The notes beneath the pieces are model-generated. The model did not search any database. It was not told the origin of the DNA and saw only the letters and a list, made by a program, of their open reading frames with translations. The position numbers and the translations under genes are program-made. 64,000 bases of DNA from Nansenia antarctica (Eukaryota > Chordata > Actinopteri > Argentiniformes > Microstomatidae). Location of the stretch: NCBI GenBank assembly GCA_963989245.1, contig OZ022345.1, positions 40,768,418-40,832,417 of the forward strand, in the 5' to 3' direction. Below are positions 53,933 through 63,951 of this stretch, in pieces; position 1 is the first letter of the stretch, and each line of letters opens with the position of its first letter.

Positions 53933-56046
53933 TTTTTTTTTGTAATCAGTATTTTATTGAATTTTTCAATTAACACATTTCTTGACTTATACACCTTTTG
54001 TATAAAATGGTAACAATATCACCGAATAAGTCTTGCTGTCATCAAACAGAAATAATACAGAGAAAAAAACAAAATATACAATAAAAATAAAAATAAATAA
54101 AAAAGCACCCCTAGATTACATTCATCACTTATCCAATTTGTCAACTTAAGTCTTACAACCGACTAGCAATATATCTCAAGTAGCCTCCCCATTTTGCTGT
54201 GTATTGTTCATTTCTGTCCATAGTCCTGAAGGACATTTGTTCGTATGCTGCCACCTTTGCCAACTCCATAAGCCATTCCTGGAAAGACGGCTCCCCTGCG
54301 TTCCTCCAGTGTCTCATAATGATTTGTTTTCCAACCAATATAGTGGTCTGAATAAATTCTGCAGCTCCACATAGAGACGTCATTTGTGGATCACTGAGAA
54401 CATACAGTCTCGGACAAAACTCAAAGTTGTCCTGGGTAATGTTTTGCACCCATTCGTGGATCTTTCGCCAGTAATTTTGAATCATAGGACATTCCCAAAG
54501 TAAGTGAACCAGGGTCCCTTCCGGCCTGCAACATTTCCAGCAATCAGCATTGTCCTTGAGCTTCAGCCTGAACATCCTGGAGGGGGTCCAGTAGAACCGG
54601 TTAAGAACCTTGAACTGGATCAGTCTAATTTTAATGTCTCTCGATACTCTCTTAATGTTCTCACATATTTTGTCCCATTCTTTTTCTGTGAAATCAATTT
54701 TCAAATCAACTGACCAAATGACCATCAATGCATAGGATACCTTAACCGTCTGTTGGAAAACCATTTTATAATAGATAGCCGCCTCATGTCCCATACCCAT
54801 TATCTTTGTAATCTCAGACAGAAGAGTTGACTGTTGAGGTGTGATTCCTTTACCTAGAATACTGTCCAGCAAATGGCGGAGTTGCAAGTATTTCCAAAAA
54901 TCATGTCTAGGCAACCCATATTCATTAACCAACTCCTCAAATGATTTCAGACCATCTCCCCCATATATGTCTGTTAATGTTACAATTCCTTTTCTTACCC
55001 ATTCCTTCCATATAAAGGAACACTTATTTATTTGCAATTTGGGGTTATTCCAAATACAGGATTCAGAGTTAAGATAGACATTTACTTTAAAGGACTTACA
55101 TATTTTCTTCCATACATTGTAGAGGTTGGCTATTATAGGATGGGATCGTAATTCAAATGATAATTTACTGGACATAGAATTTATAGGGGCAATAGGGGAA
55201 AGCAATTTTTGCTCAATCTCAAACCAAGGAGGGGCCCTTTCAGGTGGCAGTGTCCATTGAGCAATGTGTCTCAGGCAGTAGGCATAGTGAAACAATATTA
55301 GTTTAGGTAAACCCATACCACCCTTATTGATCGGGACTTGGAGCTTTTCCAACTTTATCCTAGCACGTTTACCATTCCATAGAAACTTTCTGCAAATTTG
55401 GTCAAACCTTTTGAAATACACCTGGGGTATGGCAATAGGAAGGCATTGGAGCAGGTAATTCAATCTCGGGATACAGTTCATCTTCAGGACATTGACTTTC
55501 CCCCATAATGATAGAAATAGTGTTGACCACCTTTCTGTATCTAAAGCAATTTTCTTAAAAAGTGGGTCGAATTTTTTTTCTATTATTTTGCTGGTTTGAT
55601 GAGGAAAAAGGATACCTAGGTATTTTATACCTTCCATAGGCCACTGAAAAGACCCTGCCTGGAATAAAGTCTTAGGGCAATACGAAGTTAGTGGAAGAGC
55701 CTCGGACTTAGACCAATTGACCTTGTACCCTGATAGCTTGGAGAAGGACTCGATGTTGTCTAAAAGTGCTGGGACAGATCTACCTGGGTCCGAGGCAAGC
55801 CATAATATGTCATCCGCATATAACATAAGCTTATGCGTGGACTCATTTATTCTAATTCCTGGAATATTCGGGTTGTTACGAATCATTACTGCAAGGGGTT
55901 CGAGGGCTAGACAGAAGAGACCCGGTGACAGTGCCGAGCCCTGCCGAGTGCCTCTACCAAGTGTAAAATAGGATGATATTAGACCGTTTGTGTTCACCGC
56001 TGCCTCCGGGTCTTCATAAAGGATCTCAATCCATCTCCGAAATGTT
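53933..56046 (-). mobile_element. 5'-truncated L1 nested in the DNA transposon
   Basis: Minus-strand L1 flanked by the exact 14-bp duplication TGTATTGGAGGATT at 53919-53932 and 56047-56060. The T-run at 53933-53941 is its poly(A) tail. This is a textbook target-primed insertion. Confidence 0.92.
54153..56046 (-). CDS. L1 ORF2 C-terminal two-thirds, uninterrupted
   Basis: One frame of about 630 codons from the truncation point: RT motif B GRGTRQGSALSPGLF, motif C MLYADDILWLA near 55810, a thumb with SGYKVNWSKSEALPL, and a long L1-type C-terminal region ending in a cysteine knuckle (CWKCCRPEGTLVHLLWECP) before a helical tail. The endonuclease and RT motif A are missing because of 5' truncation. 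By chance the frame stays open into flanking transposon DNA up to an ATG at 56117, giving 24 foreign codons. No inactivating change is visible. Confidence 0.85.
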
Positions 56047-56210
56047 TGTATTGGAGGATTCTTAATGAATGCTGATAGGCGGCGACAGAATATCAGCCGC
56101 ATTTTGTGAATAAACAATGTTTATTTAAAAAAAAATACTTTTACAAATCGCAACTAGGAAGTGAAGGTGGGGGCGGCGCCCCAGCGACCTCTATCGGCCA
56201 GCCGCCACTG

Positions 56211-57204
56211 CTATGCGCTTAGCCGAAGCCAAAGCAAGCAATAGGACCGTCTTTAGCGTTAACACTGTCACCTCCACCTGATCCAGCGGTTCGAACGGTG
56301 GGCAGGAGAGAGCATCTAGTACCATAGGGAGGTCCCATGAAGGAGCTAACGGCCTAGACGTAGGCAATTTCCTTCGGGCCCCTTTCATAAACCGGCACAC
56401 CAACGGGTGCTGGCTTATCAACTTTCCACTCAGGCCAATATGACAAGCCGAAATAGCTGCCAAATAGACCTTAACGGTTGAGAAAGCCTTACCCCTCTCA
56501 ATCAGGTCCTGTAGAAATGACAGAATAACTGTCACAGAACACTGAAAAGGGACAGCGTGTGACTCTGAGCACCAAGTCTCGAACACACGCCACTTATGCC
56601 CATACAACTTTCTAGTTGATGAGGCTCTGGCGCACTGAATAGTGTCGATCACCCCTTGGGGAAGACCCACTAGTGCAAGGTTGAACCCTTCACTGGCCAG
56701 GCCCACAGAGACAATCTCTCTGGGTGGGGATGGAATATCTCCCCCCGCGCCTCGGTCAGCAGGTCCCTGCGCAGCAGTAGTTGCCATGGCGGACCGGATA
56801 GGAGTTGAAAAATCTCCGCCAACCAGTGCTTTCCTGGCCAACGCGGGGCTATCAGCACCATGGACAGATCTCCTTCCCTCACTCTGGCCAGAGTCGGGGG
56901 AATGAGTGCCACCGGTGGGAACGCATACAGGAGGGTCCTCGGCCACTCGTGCGCTAATGCGTCCACTCCCAGCGGGGCTCCCCGATCGCGCAGAGAGAAG
57001 AACAGAGGACACTGGGCGTTCTCTGCCGTAGCATAAACGTCCACGGTCGCTTGACCGAATCGTGACCAAATCTGTTTCACTACTTCGGGGTGAAGTCTCC
57101 AGTCTGCGTACAGTGGGTTGCCCCTGGACAACAAATCTGCTCCGTAGTTCAGAATGCCTGGTACATGGGTTGCTCTCAGCGACCGCATGTGTACACTGCT
57201 CCAC
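56211..57204 (-). pseudogene. DIRS tyrosine recombinase, truncated
   Basis: The recombinase part starts near GLPQGVIDTIQCARASSTRK and continues through a core-binding domain (WCSESHAVPF, VTVILSFLQDLIERGKAF) to TLKTVLLLALASAKRI. The Arg of AKRI is the first catalytic arginine of the family. The His, second Arg and Tyr would follow, but the frame enters foreign DNA (AVAAGR, stop). Such enzymes integrate circular DIRS DNA. This copy cannot. The first third of the frame overlaps the pol gene in another frame, as usual in DIRS elements. Confidence 0.8.
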
Positions 57205-58568
57205 ACTATCAGTCTGTGTGCCATAGTGTGTAACTGGTGGGACCTCAGTCCCCCCTGTTTGTTTACATAGGCAACGACCGTGGAGTTGTCTGTCCTCACC
57301 AAAACATTATGTCCTCTCAACCACGGGAGGAAATGTTTCAGAGCCAAGTGAACAGTTAGCAGTTCCAGGCCGTTTATATGGGTAGAACGTAAGTGCGGGT
57401 CCCAACCCCCGTTTATTGTTCTCCCTTCGAAAGTGGCACCCCAGCCTCTCAGAGAGGTGTCCGTGGTGATTACTTTTCTGTTCAGGCCAGGTCCCATAGA
57501 AACACCCTGTGTTATGAAACCTGGGTCCTTCCACTGGTGCAGAGCCAGTGAGCAATCCCTGGAGACCCTCACACGACAGTGACCGTCGTGGTGGGGGTCC
57601 AGGCCCAGAGAGGCCACCCAGCGCTGGATGCCTCTCATGTACAGGCGCCCCAGGGGTATGGCCACCACAGCGGAGGCCATCAAGCCTAACAACCTCTGGC
57701 ATTGTTTGAGGATAACTATGTTGCCCCTGCGAAACAGCGCTATAGTCGCGCGCATCGTCTCCACTCTTTCTGGAGACAAAAACGCCTTGGCTCGGATAGA
57801 GTCCAGTGCGAGCCCTATAAACGCGATGCGTTGAGAGGGTGTCACCATGCTCTTTTCCATGTTTATTCGGAACCCCAGACTCGTTAGGTGTTCCGAAATG
57901 ACCGCTGTGTGACGCGCCGCCTCCTCGCGGTTGGTGGCTGCCACTAACCAGTCGTCGATATATGTGGCCACTCTGATACCCCTCTGTCTGAGAGGGGCCA
58001 CTGCTGCCTCGGTGCATTTTACAAACACCCTTGGGCTTAGTGACAGGCCGAAGGGAAGGACCACATATTCGTACGCTATCCCTTGGAAAGCGAATCTCAG
58101 ATATTTCCTGTGTGGAGGATATATCGGAATGTGGAAATAAGCGTCCTTCAGGTCGATTGATGTGAACCAATCCCCTGCTCGTATGAAACTTAGCAGGGAA
58201 GAGTGTGTCAACATCCTGAATTTGTATTTTCTGAGATGCTGATTCAAGACGCGGAGGTCTAGAATAGCCCTCATGCCCCCCCCTTTCTTTGGGACCAGAA
58301 AATACTTTGAGTAGAAACCTCTGTGGGTCTCCTCGAGAGGTACAACTGTTATAGCTCCTTTCACCCTTAGAATGGAGATTTCCTCCAGGAGAATATTGGC
58401 TCGTTCGCCCTGAGCTTGAGAGTACAGTATTTCTCTGAATGGGGGTGGAGCGACACATAATTGGAGCCTGTAGCCCCTTCGTAGTGTCCTCAACACCCAG
58501 TCTGACTGTGTGCAGTCTGCCCATTCCTGCTGAAGCGTGGAAAGCGGGCTGACTGGCCACCTCGTCAC
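56670..58568 (-). CDS. DIRS reverse transcriptase / RNase H / methyltransferase-like protein
   Basis: 632-codon frame. The RT has FLVPKKGGGMRAILDLRVLN, motif A TSIDLKDAYFHIPI, motif B VLPFGLSLSPRVF and motif C YIDDW near 57955. The RNase H has TDTSLRGWGA, INGLELLTVHLAL and VRTDNSTVVAYVNKQGG. After ADLLSRGNP comes the methyltransferase-like region typical of fish DIRS elements (DVYATAENAQCPLFFSLRDR, YAFPPVALIPP). All listed motifs are intact and there is no frameshift. The first Met may not be the true start: coding sequence seems to extend upstream to about 58773 in a second frame. Confidence 0.88.
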   Translation of the reverse strand: MTRWPVSPLSTLQQEWADCTQSDWVLRTLRRGYRLQLCVAPPPFREILYSQAQGERANILLEEISILRVKGAITVVPLEETHRGFYSKYFLVPKKGGGMRAILDLRVLNQHLRKYKFRMLTHSSLLSFIRAGDWFTSIDLKDAYFHIPIYPPHRKYLRFAFQGIAYEYVVLPFGLSLSPRVFVKCTEAAVAPLRQRGIRVATYIDDWLVAATNREEAARHTAVISEHLTSLGFRINMEKSMVTPSQRIAFIGLALDSIRAKAFLSPERVETMRATIALFRRGNIVILKQCQRLLGLMASAVVAIPLGRLYMRGIQRWVASLGLDPHHDGHCRVRVSRDCSLALHQWKDPGFITQGVSMGPGLNRKVITTDTSLRGWGATFEGRTINGGWDPHLRSTHINGLELLTVHLALKHFLPWLRGHNVLVRTDNSTVVAYVNKQGGLRSHQLHTMAHRLIVWSSVHMRSLRATHVPGILNYGADLLSRGNPLYADWRLHPEVVKQIWSRFGQATVDVYATAENAQCPLFFSLRDRGAPLGVDALAHEWPRTLLYAFPPVALIPPTLARVREGDLSMVLIAPRWPGKHWLAEIFQLLSGPPWQLLLRRDLLTEARGEIFHPHPERLSLWAWPVKGSTLH

Positions 58569-58912
58569 ATGCGAGTTGTCGGGCCACTTTCTGCATTACA
58601 GCCGCGGGACGGGTTAGACCCACGGTCTGCGTTATGGCAGAGAAAGATTTGTTTTCAACATCTCTTTTATTTTTATGTTTTTCAACATTGTTAACAACGC
58701 CCTTGGCACTCTGCCTGGATGCGCTTGTCAGGACATTTTCAATACATTGTGCATTAACATGCTTGAGCGACAAACAACTTTGCAGTATGAACAGTCTCTC
58801 ACCTTTGTATGGAACATGTCGTACCGAACTTGCTCTGGAACGGAGCTGGGAGGGTACAGAGCGGTCAGCGAGGGGGGCCGACTGGACTCGCTCTCCTCCC
58901 GAGGAGAGGCTG

Positions 58913-60349
58913 TCAGATCACCCGCTTCCTCTTCCTCGCCGACGCGGCGGCCGGGGGAGGGGGCGGGGACGCCTGAGGTCTGTATGACTGCCGTGGCTGG
59001 GTCACAGGCGCTGCGGGCTGCGCTCTTCTCGGAAGGCACAGCTCCATAGCCTCATCCTCTCTCTTTTTCTCCTCACATCTCTTCTGCATTGAGGTGACTG
59101 CTGCACCGAAGAGACCCTGCGGTACGATAGGGGTGTCGAGAATTTCTTCTCTCTCCTTCGCCGACAGGTTGGTGAGACCGAGCCAACGCACCCTCTCCTG
59201 CAGTACCATGAGACCCATGGATTTACCCGTGGCTTGAATGGCCATCTTGTGGAGACGGAGGATGTGATCCGTTATAACGCAGATTTCCTCCCATAGGGTA
59301 TTGTCTGGCTTAACAGTCATATCCTCCTCCAGCTCAGCCTGGTAGGCTGATAGGAGTGCGGAGGCATTGAGAGCCCTCGCTGTCAGTGCCGCTGCTTTGT
59401 AGCACTTGTCTGTAAGGCTAGCCTGGAAGCGGTCCGACTTGGAGGGTAGGGACGGGGCAGCCGAAGATACGGGGGTCTTCGGGTGCAGGTGGCGCGCCAC
59501 CACCGGCTCGACCGGTGGGATGTGGCGGAGGCCGAGGGAGTCCAACCCCTCACAATCCAGTCGAGAACCCCAGATTATTGGGTGTTTCTCGCTGAATGGC
59601 CGTTCTTTCCACGTAACTGCTATCTCAACGAGTAGCTCGGGGAAGAACGGCATAACTTGTTTCCCCGTCTTAGCCACTGTCTGCAGTCTTTTGCCGTCAA
59701 AGTGTGACATAGCAGTTTCGGTTTGGGCGACGGGCCAGGGGATATTCAGCCTTTCCGCTGCTCGCTTGCACATGTCCTGCATGTCGCAGTCCATGAGAGA
59801 CGGGGCGGAGGGTTGGTTACCTCCGTCAGGCGTGGGGGGCTTTACAGCACCGCGCCTACCGATTGATAATGAGGAGTCTTCCTCATCATCGGTGGACGAA
59901 ATGAGGTCTGAGTCACGCGACCCTCCCTCATCATTGTCCGAGTCTCTCTCATAGCGAGCAGCGGTAAAGCTGTCAATCCCCTTGTCATCCAGTACCGGGA
60001 AAGCGATGTCAGGGCTATGTGGCACTAAGTCCGCCCAGCATGGTGTCGGTAAACCTGGAGACATGTCCGTGTTAGACTGTGATGGCAGCGTTTCGGCTGC
60101 CTTACACAGAAGCGGATCTTCTCCCGACAGGCTAGCCATGCGACTTAGCCGTCGGCGGAGAAGTTTCTTGGGGAACACTGCACAGTGGATACACTCATCG
60201 GTAGAGATAACAGAGGCCTGGGCGTAGGTTAATCCCAGACACTCTGCGCACTTAGAGTGAGTGTCCCAGCTAGCCATTGACTTGCTGCACGAGCAGGTCT
60301 TCCGGCTAGTCTCGGCTGTGCTAGGTCCGCTAGCCTCAACGTTAGCCAT
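58913..60349 (-). CDS. DIRS Gag-like protein
   Basis: 478-codon frame on the minus strand, beginning MANVEASGPSTAETSRKTCS. A cysteine-rich N-terminal module (CSCSK...CAEC...CIHC) is followed by acidic Ser/Asp stretches (residues 130-165). A helical domain follows (MSHFDGKRLQTVAK, PFFPELLVEIAVTWKERPFS), and a basic end with ARKRKRVI that resembles a nuclear targeting signal. Position and layout fit ORF1 of DIRS elements, which binds the element RNA. ATG 60349 is the first in the frame after the leader. Confidence 0.8.
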   Translation of the reverse strand: MANVEASGPSTAETSRKTCSCSKSMASWDTHSKCAECLGLTYAQASVISTDECIHCAVFPKKLLRRRLSRMASLSGEDPLLCKAAETLPSQSNTDMSPGLPTPCWADLVPHSPDIAFPVLDDKGIDSFTAARYERDSDNDEGGSRDSDLISSTDDEEDSSLSIGRRGAVKPPTPDGGNQPSAPSLMDCDMQDMCKRAAERLNIPWPVAQTETAMSHFDGKRLQTVAKTGKQVMPFFPELLVEIAVTWKERPFSEKHPIIWGSRLDCEGLDSLGLRHIPPVEPVVARHLHPKTPVSSAAPSLPSKSDRFQASLTDKCYKAAALTARALNASALLSAYQAELEEDMTVKPDNTLWEEICVITDHILRLHKMAIQATGKSMGLMVLQERVRWLGLTNLSAKEREEILDTPIVPQGLFGAAVTSMQKRCEEKKREDEAMELCLPRRAQPAAPVTQPRQSYRPQASPPPPPAAASARKRKRVI

Positions 60350-60515
60350 TGCTGGCTAGGGGTTGTAGGCTAGCTGCTAGCAGGCCTCGCTACTTCACCC
60401 GTTAGCTTGTCAGCTATCAAGGGAAAACAGAGGGGCCAGGGGAGGGATATTACTATCTACCCGCTAGCAGTGCGTTATAGAGATAAAGTTATTTCTACTT
60501 TTTGTCTCTCACACT

Positions 60516-60707
60516 GGGTATTGCTACCCGTAACCGTTCGGAGTATTCCTACTCGCAGAACAGGGAGTATTGCTACTCGCGTCGTTCAGAACGAGGAGTA
60601 TCGCTACTTTTTTCGTTCCGAGCAAGGCGAGTATTGCTACTCGTAACACGGGGTATCGCTACCCCGAGTCAGAGTATTCCTACTCTTCAACAGAAGTATT
60701 TCTACTC
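60516..60707. repeat. Array of eight short hairpins in the DIRS leader
   Basis: Eight 14-bp inverted repeats of the form GAGTA-NNNN-TACTC or GGGTA-NNNN-TACCC, at 60516, 60541, 60565, 60596, 60629, 60651, 60672 and 60694. The centre is nearly always TTGC, TCGC or TTCC. The arms vary in matched pairs (GAG/CTC, GGG/CCC, AAG/CTC), so pairing rather than sequence is kept. Confidence 0.9.
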
Positions 60708-60869
60708 CTGTGAACGTCAACGAAGTGCAGTTTAGCAGCAGAGCGCCCGTCGGCACGAGTTTGGTCGCTCGTATCTGTGGACTGTTTAGCTCTAGCCACC
60801 CGCACAGTTGTTGTCAGCTCCAGTGAGAAGCGAGAAAAGGTTTTTGAATGACGACAGACGCCGTGTGTA

Positions 60870-60886
60870 CGCCTTATATAGGCGGA
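60870..60886 (-). promoter_or_regulatory. Probable DIRS TATA box
   Basis: The minus strand reads CCGCCTATATAAGGCG, about 520 bp upstream of the gag ATG. A CCAAT-type palindrome (CCAGCCAATGGGCTGG) lies about 45 bp further upstream, at 60922-60937. Transcription would begin near 60845 and include the hairpin array. Confidence 0.6.
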
Positions 60887-61072
60887 GGGTCCCGTCCCTC
60901 GTGACACAAGTGTCGCCTGGGCCAGCCAATGGGCTGGCGCAGTGTAATTCAGTTTCTGATGAGGTCACGCAGGGGGCGTTCCCATAGTGAGATACGAAAC
61001 GAATACTATGAAAGAGAACCTGCCCCCTTCTGGTCTTGTCCAGCCTTGCCTTAATTCTAGTCGTGTTCAATC

Positions 61073-61423
61073 TTGGCTGAGGAGGCGGAGAAAGGCAGCT
61101 TCTGGCTGTGGCTAAGAAGGAAGCATAAGGGTTGGGGGGCGAACAACCCCTAGGGCATCAGCAGGGGGTGGCTCCGCCACCAGGAGATGTACTGGGGTTA
61201 AAGGTTAGGCCATCCAGTTAGGCCCACATAGGTGTTCAGTGAGGTGTCACAGCACACCTGTTCTAAAGGCACTGTTGGAGGTGCGTCAGGCAGCAATGCC
61301 CAGCAGGAGTACCATCACCTGTATCATGATTTATTTGAACTCAAACAAGCCCTGTCTGTCCTATGGTTTGTCCTGCCAACAATAATCAACAATAGCAGAC
61401 GGTCCTATGCACTTCTACTTTGA
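61073..61423 (+). pseudogene. C-terminal part of a fish retroelement protein, three stops
   Basis: One frame reads LAEEAEKGSFWLWLRRKHKG, WGANNP, stop, GISRGWLRHQEMYWG, stop, RLGHPVRPT, stop, VFSEVSQHTCSKGTVGG and SNAQQEYHHLYHDLFELKQA. The spacing is unchanged, so only point mutations have occurred. I know this layout as the end of proteins that carry the ELTVPWE...VGCRG domain seen at 40118. The upstream part has been cut off where the DIRS element begins. Confidence 0.5.
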
Positions 61424-62510
61424 AATATCAAACATTTCGACGTCAGTCCCACTCAAGCATGAATACACAAAACACACGGGACACCAGACACACATTTTTT
61501 TCCCATTTTAAAAGAAACTGAAGCACACTAAAGCATTGCTTTGACCTCCTTGTTCCCTTCATGTTCCTGCAGGGTGACCTTGTTTGAGATCTGAACTGAC
61601 TGAATGTATTATCTCCTCTGTGATTCAGGTTTGATAGGCAGCCAGTTGCACAGACACAAAAATGTCAAGGTGGGTTCGGCACTTAAAACAGATGTCTGAA
61701 GTAAAATATTTTGACCCACTAAGTCAAGCAATGACCAGTTATTTGTGTGTATGTGTGAGAGAAAGAGAGAGTGTGTGTGGCTGATCGGTGGCTGATTAGA
61801 ACATAATGCCCAATTTCCCCCCAAAGCTGAATTAGGAACAAATTAAATCGAAAGGGAAAAGAACTAGAACATACCTCACAGAGCCTAGAGCCCAAAAACC
61901 CCAAACTAATCTGTTCTATTCACAGTCAGATAAATACCAAAGGGACCTGGAAAATATCTAACACAAACACCCACACACAAATACACATAGTATATTCACA
62001 GGTGGAGTCTCTGGATCGATTGTATCATAGATAAAACTTTACGCGAAAGCCACTGTAAATGCTGTGTGTGTAGTCTATTTTTAGTCTTTTTTCTCTTATT
62101 TTAAATGTATTATAGTGTACTGTGTTTTTTTTTTACCTTTATTAAAATCATTAATCATTCAAAACATTATTTGTGTTATTTTATTATTAAAACACCACAA
62201 AAAATGAAAGAACACACCATAAAAGCACTTTGAAATAAAGCCATGCTGTAATAAACCATTCATTAATGTATTATTACACATTTATCACTAGTACAATATA
62301 TATAATAAAACGAAATACATTGGTTTTGAAATAAATGGACACATTTAGAACATAAATGCATAATAACACATCAATAACATAAAAGCATGTCTATAAATGC
62401 TTCTTTTTTCTTTTTTGCCATTTAGCAGACTGAGACAGAACTGTCTCCCAGAAGAGAAACAGAATGAACTCTAAAGGTGTAAAGGCACAAGCTGAATTCT
62501 TGCATCTGAC
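61424..62510. other. No gene recognised
   Basis: AT-rich non-coding sequence, probably downstream of the cohesin gene on the minus strand. TTTATT (AATAAA on the minus strand) occurs near 62138. Confidence 0.45.
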
Positions 62511-62511
62511 T

Positions 62512-62578
<67 letters not shown>

Positions 62579-62696
62579 CCTCTCTCACATGGCCTCCTCT
62601 CCCTCTCTTCCTCCCTCTTCTCTCTTTCTCTTCCTCCCTCTCTCACATGGCCTCCTCTCCCTCTTCTCTCCCTCTCTCCTTCTCTTCCTCCCTCTC
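62511..62696. repeat. CT-rich microsatellite in the 3' UTR of the cohesin gene
   Basis: (CT)n at 62517-62570, then CT/CCT and TCACATGGCCTCCTCTCCCT repeats, starting directly after the stop codon on the minus strand. Confidence 0.9.
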
Positions 62697-62792
62697 TCAC
62701 ACGGCATTCTCTCCCTCCTGTTCGTTGTCTTCATTCAGAGGCTGGGGAGTCAGGTCAAAGGTCAGCATGCGGCTGAACATGCAGTCGTTAAA
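62697..62792 (-). CDS. smc1b: smc1b last coding exon
   Basis: After the acceptor GCTCAG (minus strand) the exon reads FNDCMFSRMLTFDLTPQPLN followed by EDNEQEGENAV and TGA. This is the C-terminal end of an SMC1 cohesin subunit: DCMFSR-LT-DL matches SMC1B (meiotic) better than SMC1A, which has DCVISKVLTFDL. It joins in phase 0 to the exon at 63180-63290. SMC1 proteins form the cohesin ring with SMC3 through an ATPase head to which this segment belongs. The rest of the gene lies to the right of the window. Confidence 0.8.
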   Translation of the reverse strand, partial: FNDCMFSRMLTFDLTPQPLNEDNEQEGENAV

Positions 62793-63179
62793 CTGAGCGA
62801 GAAAGAGAGGGAGAATAGAGATAAAACATTTACATTTAAATGTCTTTATTAGGATAAACCCCTTGAGATGTGTCATCTTGTTTTAGACAGCGTCCCAACA
62901 TAATATCACAATCATAACAACAGAGTGTCAAAATAATAAAGAGTATAATTATGACAAAATACAGACAGACATGAGACAAACAACAACAACATACATTACT
63001 TATTGAAGGGATAGGTAGATTAACAGATGAAGTTATCATCATACACTTTATGATCTCTTAACTTTGGAAACAAACAGCTGTCTAAACTCCCAGCACCACA
63101 AGAGCCACCAACATAAGGAAGTGTAAAGAGAAGGCTTATAGAGAGAGTGACCCACTGGATGGGCGTAGTGGACCGGTAC

Positions 63180-63290
63180 CTTAGAGTAAACCCCCAGCAG
63201 AAGGTCGGACCTGGAGTAGAACTCCTCCTTCAGGGAGATGACGATGATCTGGAGGTTCTCCCTGGACAGATCCCTGATGAAAGACGTCAC
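63180..63290 (-). CDS. smc1b: smc1b penultimate coding exon
   Basis: 111-bp exon between CTGCAG and AAG|GTACCG on the minus strand. It reads VTSFIRDLSRENLQIIVISL then KEEFYSRSDLLLGVYSK. The string QIIVISLKEEFYS-SD-L-GVY is the strongly conserved SMC1 segment after the Walker B strand and D-loop. Both splice sites are good and the exon is phase 0 at each end. Upstream exons were not found between 63300 and 64000, which holds a minisatellite and repeats. Confidence 0.85.
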
Positions 63291-63325
63291 CTGCAGAGAC
63301 GGGGGAAGCCCCAGGGACGTTATGA

Positions 63326-63710
63326 ACACTGTACTACCATCCTCATCATCACTACACTACCCTCCTCATCATCACTACACTACCCTCCTCATCATCACTG
63401 CACTACCCTCCTCATCATCACTACACTACCCTCCTTATCATCACTACACTACCCTCCTTATCATCACTACACTACCATCCTCCTCATCATCACTACACTA
63501 CCCTCCTTATCATCACTACACTACCATCCTCCTTATCATCACTACACTACCCTCCTCATCATCACTACACTACCCTCCTCATCATCACTACACTACCATC
63601 CTCCTCATCATCACTACACTACCCTCCTCATCATCACTACACTACCCTCCTCATCATCACTACACTACCCTCCTCATCATCACTACACTACCATCCTCCT
63701 CATCATCATG
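63326..63710. repeat. 24/27-bp minisatellite
   Basis: About 16 copies of CATCACTACACTACCCTCCT with TCAT, TTAT or extra CCT, in an intron of the cohesin gene. Confidence 0.97.
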
Positions 63711-63829
63711 AATCAATCACCACTGTTCCACGCATGACATTATAGATTATGAGATAAAACACTGAATGCCAGATGACCCAATGATTATTTTTTTAACAGC
63801 ATGGACTTGATTGAACAACCTCATACAAG

Positions 63830-63951
63830 CATTAAAAAAAATGGCTAAATAAATTAAAAACTGCCGATACGCATTAGTCGGTATTCAGCCAAGTGTTTCC
63901 TTAATTTAAGTTTTGGGCTTCGGCCAAGAACTTTCATTTCGGTGCATCCCT
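63830..63951 (-). mobile_element. hAT element terminus
   Basis: Ends ATTTCGGTGCATCCCTA, the complement of TAGGGATGCACCGAAAT, the inverted repeat of a common fish hAT family. GCCGATACGCATTAGTCGGT just inside is also typical. No other end was found. Confidence 0.6.

Larger units (their letters stand above)
52732..56210. mobile_element. DNA transposon with CAGTGGCGGCTGG ends, containing an L1
   Basis: CAGTGGCGGCTGG at 52732 and its complement CCAGCCGCCACTG ending at 56210 face each other. Without the nested L1 the element is about 1.35 kb and has no transposase. The flanks do not match (AGTGGTCT on the left, CTATGCGC on the right), so either one flank was lost or the two ends come from different copies. 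Confidence 0.65.
56211..61060 (-). mobile_element. DIRS-type retrotransposon, 3'-truncated
   Basis: Minus-strand element with promoter and leader (about 60350-60890), gag, then RT/RNase H with a methyltransferase-like region, then a tyrosine recombinase. It is cut off at 56211 inside the recombinase by the inverted-repeat transposon. The remaining recombinase residues and the second terminal repeat were not found further left. The outer edge near 61060 is set by the neighbouring retroelement fragment. Confidence 0.85.

Noticed and set aside
57307..58773. 488-codon minus-strand frame overlapping the DIRS polymerase
   Set aside because: Most of it lies antiphase to intact RT and RNase H motifs. 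Only its first 60 or so codons (58773 to about 58590) may belong to the real pol start.
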